Assembly (NCBI RefSeq): GCF_964204645.1
Contig: NC_134032.1
Location: forward strand, 4,550,916-4,614,915
Source of the DNA: Tubulanus polymorphus
Taxonomy: Eukaryota > Nemertea > Palaeonemertea > Tubulaniformes > Tubulanidae
Direction of reading: 5' to 3'
DNA length: 64,000 nt
Part shown: one piece after another, positions 59,801 to 64,000 of the stretch
Numbering within the stretch: position 1 is the stretch's first letter
Layout: every line of letters starts with the position of its first letter
The notes under the pieces: generated by a model
Told to the model about the DNA's origin: nothing
The model's database searches: none
The model's input: the letters and a program-made list of their open reading frames with translations, nothing else
Translations under genes and position numbers: made by a program

Positions 59801-61019
59801 TTACAGAAAAAATGCAATTGCCCCACTCTTTGTGTGCTTTTTGTCAGCGCTTCCGCTCGCAGTGGCCGAATGCGTAGAGCCCACCATTTTGAGCAGGCGC
59901 CTGAATGAGCTGTATGACCGCATCGCAGAGCGCCTTATTGCAGATTATTCTATGGTGGGGATGCTCAGCGCCTGCGCCCTCACCGAAGAAATGACACAGA
60001 ATTCGCTCAATGCGCCCTCCACGAATAAGGGCGCCAAAGAAGAAATCGAGTACTTTAAGCGCATTATCGATACTGGTTTCCCTGCCGATAAATACGATAC
60101 TGCCTTTTGTGAAATGGAGCAGATGGAGCAGAGCTATGCCGTCTATGTGTATACCACGCTAGGCCATTTAAATCCGCAGATCACTGTCTACATGGCGCTG
60201 CCTGAAGAGATTTTGGCCAATGACATCGTAGAAGAATTTGACAATATGATTTATGTTGTGTGCGACGTGCTGATTTCTACTATTCGCTCTTATGGGCTGT
60301 CGCCCATGCGATTTTTGCAATTGCTGCTCCTTAATAACAACAAGCGCATTGTCTTTATTGGCAGCGGCACACACAGTCTGCGCCTGCTGATTTACATTCC
60401 CTCAAACATTCCTTCCCGCAAAGAGATCGATAGTGGGCAGGCGCCCCTGGTCTACACCATGATGCATCAATATATAGAAAAGGCCATCCAGAGCATCCAC
60501 GTCTTTGGCGTCGAAGGGATTGCTAAAATTGAGCTCATCAGCTTCGAGCGGCTGAAGATCGTAGACAATCAGATCGTGCGCCAAAAGGTCAAGGGGCTCA
60601 AGGTGCATAATAATGGGCTCAAGGCCCTGCTCTGCATCAAAAACATCGATATCTTTAAGGTCATCTATGAAAACCCCTCGGTTCATGAGCAGTACTTTGG
60701 CAAGATCAGCGCCATGAATACATTTGTGCACAATGCGCGCAATTTCTTTAAAGGGCAGATCACTGCGCATGTATTTACGATTAGCGACTACTCATTCCGC
60801 AATGCCAAGTTTGTGCCGACCAATGAGTGGTTCGTGCAGAGCAACTTCCCAGAGCGCTTCCTCCAAAATGCGGCATTGTCGCGCCCCCAGCAAAAGATCA
60901 TGTCTTCGGTCTTAAATGGCAATCGCGCCTATGTAGATGACCCCATTAGCTGCATGATATTGGGCAGCAACATCCCATATGGGAGCTCTGCATACTGCAT
61001 CGCCGACTATTTCTCATAA
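56859..61019 (+). CDS. DNA-directed RNA polymerase largest subunit, RPB1-like, 1386 residues
   Basis: The frame opens at a GTG (56796), but the ATG at 56859 (MTHYPH) is used. Zinc-clamp Cys/His lie at C59, C62, C70 and H73, with more Cys at 100/103. The catalytic Mg loop GDFDGD carries D461, D463 and D465; the usual NADFDGD reads VGDFDGD. A trigger-loop equivalent (ARFALIERKVG...ISRYKK) is at about 800-825. The length matches viral RPB1 (NP1450L of African swine fever virus) and there is no CTD heptad tail. It is the catalytic core of the cytoplasmic viral polymerase, with RPB6-like and RPB10 in the window; RPB2 is not seen. T9 lies 44 nt downstream. Confidence 0.92.
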   Translation: MTHYPHKIHYISMGPSTDFSRLCTAKVPINSPVENFYSVKNNQGVSSPFMGISSGVSKCLTCLQSNYKQCQGHIGVVINSLTYINPILSDALTTLSTLSCGNCGHIGASVTKKAQHLKSRSIHEITLALKLMKATTSARQPKTCENCFMPMVLYKRRPNWPSLTQTVKGITGDMMSSDLDALRKKLQSNKNWEKLFGQDSYQHLLASIFSNMILMVPPSDLHTYKNMSTSIPQTCMLKVNYIALIRLNNQFMSPTPNDKAAIQDEQRTLNKHFYDVLSMIFSNKQDPPQRGMQHKKIGPQHLLDIGQKDGPLRKSMLATTSGASGREVACANSKLGYNEISISQYVAKLVKRECHVNHVNINAMRALDRTNVDGYPRLHKIFRHGVWYDRSHPDFATIDLAVGDKIQRDTMNGDNVTAWRPPTLLLSSHNNASVVVLDNPDSKSAGAEVNPTTMCNALVGDFDGDAIFICYGAPSTVHGDVKILLGMDTRLRNIKNCDFVFCITNNAITGSLLCTLDPQPISPEAMRTILADFSLGPDDQAHYYQKFLTTPGTTADAICLFLPENLDYEGKCRFDVPCDFVENPLPDKIVIKNGRYVSGAITPSIIGKGSTNTIWDVLYASHSSGECMKIIHRFSRMAECALSYIGYTNDFWSVGPNKEIAQSVRLEERVLLKKSSNRCKILETIQFMDEDTVMIPFVSEAMAELTPEKHKDIILNTYPGGTKNMSLMLIGSEKPKFPLVAQACGNGGMLFLNDNLTRIPRNPRLNPFSKDNSTDIRDYGYMHHTFAKSMPLKQIVLQSAEARFALIERKVGTQAPGTISRYKKINMSPICNLPSGIIIDTPIDSHPRIMSTCYGMSGGRPELIQLISIDDILQRPPDLVVGLLQSNAPGSAQVSAYLIRMYEEFFEHCCTQFNRMHDMPSETKYGRNFEVLLNFWNIKWDFGKLQPPGQTSVDIYMGFLHALAYMPFGLEALKDGMPLPPYRKNAIAPLFVCFLSALPLAVAECVEPTILSRRLNELYDRIAERLIADYSMVGMLSACALTEEMTQNSLNAPSTNKGAKEEIEYFKRIIDTGFPADKYDTAFCEMEQMEQSYAVYVYTTLGHLNPQITVYMALPEEILANDIVEEFDNMIYVVCDVLISTIRSYGLSPMRFLQLLLLNNNKRIVFIGSGTHSLRLLIYIPSNIPSRKEIDSGQAPLVYTMMHQYIEKAIQSIHVFGVEGIAKIELISFERLKIVDNQIVRQKVKGLKVHNNGLKALLCIKNIDIFKVIYENPSVHEQYFGKISAMNTFVHNARNFFKGQITAHVFTISDYSFRNAKFVPTNEWFVQSNFPERFLQNAALSRPQQKIMSSVLNGNRAYVDDPISCMILGSNIPYGSSAYCIADYFS

Positions 61020-61063
61020 GATCAGGCCCTCCTGCCCCCTCGCGCCTCGCGGCAACCATATTG

Positions 61064-61072
61064 TTTTTTTTT
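61064..61072 (+). terminator. poly-T transcript-end signal
   Basis: T9, 44 nt past the RPB1 stop. Confidence 0.65.
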
Positions 61073-61259
61073 CACTCGCACGCGAAAACCCCTAAGCCGC
61101 CCCTTTGCGAATCTTTGTGAATGGCTGCGGGCGGCGGCGCAGAGAGCACAAGCAAGGGCCCCTGACGGATGCTTGGGAAGGGCACATTCTGCGCAGGACT
61201 GCCCTTTTAAACATAGTCTTAATCTGCGCTCATTGGCGAATTTGCTCGCGCGCGCCAAG

Positions 61260-61269
61260 AAAAAAAAAA
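61260..61269 (-). terminator. poly-T transcript-end signal
   Basis: T10 on the coding strand, 22 nt past the stop of the 115-residue gene. The gap 61073-61259 is GC-rich with no gene. Confidence 0.65.
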
Positions 61270-61291
61270 CATAATCAGGCACCCTAAGATA

Positions 61292-61639
61292 TTAATGCAT
61301 CATGCTGTCCAGATCATTCTGGAGGTTTCGCGTGTGCAGGACTGATGTGTTTTGGTTAGACCGGTGCCCTGCGTATGAATGCATGGCCACTCCTCTGTGC
61401 ATGTTGGTGCTGTCGCGCTCGAGTGTCTCAATGTCCACAGAGGTGATCTGAGGAGGCGGACTAAGGAGGTGATGGCTGTCTTGGGGCTGCCTTAGATTTT
61501 GCGGAGGCCTTTGAGATGGCGAATCAGTATAATTGTGGCGCATATAGCCCATCGCGAGGTTGGGCTTTCGGTTCAGGGCATCGAAATTGACCGGATGCTT
61601 CACAAACACATGCGTATTAGGAATTTCGGTAACTGACAT
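61292..61639 (-). CDS. hypothetical protein, 115 residues
   Basis: The ATG at 61639 is used. The protein is hydrophilic, His/Asn/Pro/Gln-rich and probably disordered, with no motif. It overlaps the upstream small gene by 23 nt and shares its transcript end. Composition is similar to the Q/P-rich set but without repeats. Confidence 0.55.
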   Translation of the reverse strand: MSVTEIPNTHVFVKHPVNFDALNRKPNLAMGYMRHNYTDSPSQRPPQNLRQPQDSHHLLSPPPQITSVDIETLERDSTNMHRGVAMHSYAGHRSNQNTSVLHTRNLQNDLDSMMH

Positions 61640-61880
61640 GATCGCCGTCTTCGTGCCGGATCTTTCGGTTGTCGTGCCAATTTAGCTCGTTCTGCCCGTA
61701 TGTAATTCGCGGCGCCAAATTTGCTTGGGCCAAATAGCGGGACTCGTTAGTTCTGATTTGTCGCAGGACCTCTGTCGGCTGATAGATCTTGTCAGGCTTG
61801 GACAGGTTATTGAGCTGAATGCGCTGTGGATGGTGGGCCTGTACCTTGTGCAAAATCTTATAGATTTGGTCTCTATCCAT
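61617..61880 (-). CDS. hypothetical protein, 87 residues
   Basis: The ATG at 61880 (MDRDQI) is the first true start; the frame opens at 61919 only with a non-ATG codon. The product is basic, His/Asn/Gln-rich and hydrophilic. It overlaps the 115-residue gene by 23 nt, implying coupled expression. No family is recognised. Confidence 0.5.
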   Translation of the reverse strand: MDRDQIYKILHKVQAHHPQRIQLNNLSKPDKIYQPTEVLRQIRTNESRYLAQANLAPRITYGQNELNWHDNRKIRHEDGDHVSYRNS

Positions 61881-61893
61881 GCTTCCTATAGAT

Positions 61894-61902
61894 AAAAAAA
61901 AA
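61894..61902 (-). terminator. poly-T transcript-end signal
   Basis: T9 on the coding strand, 71 nt past the stop of the 123-residue gene and 13 nt before the next gene's ATG. Confidence 0.6.
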
Positions 61903-61973
61903 TACAAATGAAAGGACACAGCAGGCCGCTCTTAGTCAAATGCATTTTAAAAGATGATATGACCTGCCTTTTA

Positions 61974-62345
61974 TTATTTTGGCTTCCAGTACTCCATGGT
62001 GAACGCCTTACCTGATTTGACGAAGGCGTCGTGTTTGGCCTTGAGCCTCATGTATTCGCTCACAGCATACCCATTGGTGTCGACTCCAAGGACTACTCCT
62101 ATGGGCGGCACCGGTATCATCCACTCGTGCTTGCCCCATGTGATTAGCTGGTCCATATACCAATTGTAAAGGCCCCTGTTCATGTCCATGCTCGCGGCCG
62201 TGAACGGAGCGATTTGCGCCAGGGCCATTAAGGTATCTGTGGCAAAATTATAGGGCGGACGCATCGCAGGATTAGGGGGCCCTCCAGGAAGGATCGAGGC
62301 CTTGGTCCCTGCTTCAGGCATAGAGCGCTCAGTATTTGCAGCCAT
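61974..62345 (-). CDS. hypothetical protein, 123 residues
   Basis: The ATG at 62345 (MAANTE) is used. It is a compact alpha-rich protein with aromatic clusters (LYNWYMDQLITWGKHEWMIPVPP) and a basic C terminus. No family is recognised. It lies 18 nt downstream of the long right-edge gene with no T-run between, so the two are probably on one message. Confidence 0.55.
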   Translation of the reverse strand: MAANTERSMPEAGTKASILPGGPPNPAMRPPYNFATDTLMALAQIAPFTAASMDMNRGLYNWYMDQLITWGKHEWMIPVPPIGVVLGVDTNGYAVSEYMRLKAKHDAFVKSGKAFTMEYWKPK

Positions 62346-62363
62346 CGCGGGTCGCAAAGAGTC

Positions 62364-64000
62364 CTATTCGATTAGTATCCTATCTGCTTCAAAGAATCTG
62401 ACAGATGTCTCCCAGCTGTTTATATTCATGAGGGTCATCCTATATAAAGAAATATTTGTTAATAGTGGTATCTTTTTTAGAAAGTTGTCGACATCGTACT
62501 GCGCCACTATGGGCTTTGAGGCATGATAGTACTTTTTCGCATAAGTCGGCACTATTTTCATGTGCGTCAGGATGCTCTCTTTGACGATCTTGCGAAGGGC
62601 GGCTGGTTTCATGGCCGACAGGGCCTTGAGCGCATAAATGTAATCAAACGAAAAGCGAGTATTTTGCAGGTAGTCTTCAAAGGAGTGCAAGTCAATGTGG
62701 GCCCTGAGGCTTTTGTAGTCTTTCTCATTTTTGAGCTTCGTCATGATGTTGGCGTTAAAGGTGTTTGTGTAATAATTGTTTAAGATCAGGTCCCTCATAT
62801 CTTCATCTTTATACGCGACAGCCAGGCGTTTTACGCAGCAATTGAGATCAATGATGGCAAGGCGCCGTGCCTGATACTCCTTGAACAGGCGGTTGGCCTC
62901 TTCTTTGATTGGGTTGGCTGTCGTAAAGCTTTCTCGATAGATCTTGCGCAGGCCCAAGTAGGGCTCTGTGATTTTTTTTGTGGGCTTGAAGGGATAGTAG
63001 ATGTCGCCATCGAAGCCGGTCATCAGTCCCTGACTGTTATGGTAGACCGCCTTTGGCCGCGCCATTTTTAAGATGCTGAAAATGTGCAATAGCGACTCGA
63101 CGTCCATATAGTCGCTGTGGTGCGGCTCTTTATCAGTGATCTGGTTATAGCGCGTGTTGTAAGAGAATGGAATAGGAAAGAACATGCTATGCTTTCTGCC
63201 CGGCATCGTGATCAGGGCCCCATAAATGGAAGTGGGGTGGATGTTAAAGACCTTGTCGATTTTAATATTGGCGTCCTCGAGCGCGGCAAGGCGCTTCATG
63301 CCCTCCTGCCGGCTATATGATTTTTTGATCATCAGGAACAAGTCGTCCCAATAGACGCAATCAAAGAAATCGTATTGAGGCGCATTCTGTGTTTTCCAAT
63401 TGAGGCAGAGCCCATGCACAGACTCTTCGTCACTGGCCACAATGGCGCAGATCGTGGTGGTGCGCTCATCTTCTTTGCGGTCAATCATGGCCTGTATCAT
63501 GTCGATGATGCGCGGCGAGATCCGATACAGGCAGGTGTCATCAAAGATAATAATAATGATATTAAATAAATCGATGGAGCACTGCAGCAGCAGCTCATTG
63601 ATCATATTGATAGACTGAATGGGCACATTTTTAAAGTCGGTTTTGTAGTCGTAGCATGAAATGATTTCTTTGATGACGCGCAAGATTGGTCTATGGCATT
63701 TGTGCTTTTGCTGGGCGATGTCGACATGAATGAGCGATTCTTTGGTGCCTGCTTCTACATATTTGTACAGCATGCCCATGACCTCTTTGGAGTTTTTTGA
63801 AATGATGCTGCGAATCGCAGGGAGCACCCACAAGAGTCCTGGCCCAAATGAGGAGAGCAGGCCGCATGTGTGGTAATATTTGCTCTGGTTAAAATACGAC
63901 TTAAACATGCAATCGCGAATTTCGTAAGACTTGTTGCCCTCACGGCGCTTGCTGCTATTGATGAGATGGGCGCGCTGGACTGGCCAATTGATTGGGCGCT
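62364..64000 (-). CDS. large ORFan, truncated by the right window edge
   Basis: The frame is open from the right edge to the stop at 62364; an internal ATG at 63908 would give 514 residues, but about 30 more codons are open upstream, so the start lies outside. Visible features are a strongly hydrophobic strand ending in DD (NIIIIIFDD), like a Walker B, an edge segment EGNKS loosely like a P-loop end, and an IYGALITMPGRKHS-type beta region followed by GFDGD. The spacing does not fit A32, SF3 or terminase ATPases. Packaging ATPase and polymerase assignments were considered and not supported. A core enzyme is likely from its size and conserved look. Confidence 0.6.
   Translation of the reverse strand, partial: RPINWPVQRAHLINSSKRREGNKSYEIRDCMFKSYFNQSKYYHTCGLLSSFGPGLLWVLPAIRSIISKNSKEVMGMLYKYVEAGTKESLIHVDIAQQKHKCHRPILRVIKEIISCYDYKTDFKNVPIQSINMINELLLQCSIDLFNIIIIIFDDTCLYRISPRIIDMIQAMIDRKEDERTTTICAIVASDEESVHGLCLNWKTQNAPQYDFFDCVYWDDLFLMIKKSYSRQEGMKRLAALEDANIKIDKVFNIHPTSIYGALITMPGRKHSMFFPIPFSYNTRYNQITDKEPHHSDYMDVESLLHIFSILKMARPKAVYHNSQGLMTGFDGDIYYPFKPTKKITEPYLGLRKIYRESFTTANPIKEEANRLFKEYQARRLAIIDLNCCVKRLAVAYKDEDMRDLILNNYYTNTFNANIMTKLKNEKDYKSLRAHIDLHSFEDYLQNTRFSFDYIYALKALSAMKPAALRKIVKESILTHMKIVPTYAKKYYHASKPIVAQYDVDNFLKKIPLLTNISLYRMTLMNINSWETSVRFFEADRILIE

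Noticed and set aside
62364-64000. RPB2 or A32-type ATPase assignment for the right-edge gene
   Set aside because: RPB2 hallmark motifs (TPEG, QKG and GEMERD types) are missing, and the Walker A-B spacing is wrong for A32.
1-64000. tRNA or rRNA genes
   Set aside because: No cloverleaf-like segment or conserved rRNA sequence was noticed by eye; a tRNA scan would be decisive.

Overview
The window looks like most of the genome of a nucleocytoplasmic large DNA virus (NCLDV, Nucleocytoviricota). It is tightly packed and intron-free, with genes on both strands. It encodes its own transcription and mRNA-modifying machinery: an RPB1-like RNA polymerase largest subunit, RPB10-like and RPB6-like small subunits, an mRNA capping enzyme (triphosphatase, guanylyltransferase and N7-methyltransferase parts), an FtsJ-type cap 2'-O-methyltransferase, a D6/D11-type SF2 helicase, a divergent protein kinase, a DNA ligase, a YqaJ/lambda-type exonuclease and an N-myristoylated membrane protein of the L1R/E248R type. 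Almost every gene is followed by 7-16 T on its coding strand, the transcript-end signal known from African swine fever virus. Most other proteins are unrecognisable, which suggests a very divergent lineage. Mininucleoviridae, the roughly 70-75 kb crustacean NCLDVs, are a reasonable guess, but the sequence alone does not prove it.

Layout. 0-4.1 kb: ORFans, including a two-gene cassette tandemly duplicated (B'-A'-B-A on the minus strand), with one copy decayed. 4.2-14.1 kb: mostly minus-strand ORFans of helical appearance, plus a sliding-clamp-like protein and a 17-bp repeat array. 14.2-19.0 kb: six single-membrane-span proteins. 19.0-23.2 kb: a foreign-looking locus with a 25-bp repeat array, a CA-rich tract and a 941-residue repeat/coiled-coil gene that ends with AATAAA plus a GT-rich tract instead of poly-T. 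23.3-28.8 kb: an ORFan pair, RPB6-like, two envelope-type proteins including the myristoylated one, the cap 2'-O-methyltransferase and two mini membrane proteins. 28.8-33.2 kb: capping enzyme and ligase on the minus strand. 33.2-41.3 kb: ORFans, exonuclease and a zinc-finger protein. 40.4-50.6 kb: Q/P/M-rich prion-like proteins interleaved with the helicase. 50.6-56.8 kb: kinase, small membrane protein, ORFans, RPB10 and a large glycoprotein. 56.9-61.0 kb: RPB1. 61.3-64 kb: small genes and a long gene leaving the right edge.

How it fits together. RPB1, RPB6-like, RPB10 and the helicase would transcribe in the cytoplasm, stop at poly-T and cap the message with the capping enzyme and 2'-O-methyltransferase. 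Ligase, exonuclease and the clamp-like protein would serve replication and recombination. Four divergent gene pairs share a single CATG palindrome as both start codons. Four genes (the B' paralog, capping enzyme, exonuclease and helicase) are broken in this sequence, three of them at homopolymers. These breaks may be assembly errors, recoding or real decay. Major capsid protein, DNA polymerase B, D5 primase-helicase, A32 ATPase and RPB2 are not recognised here.
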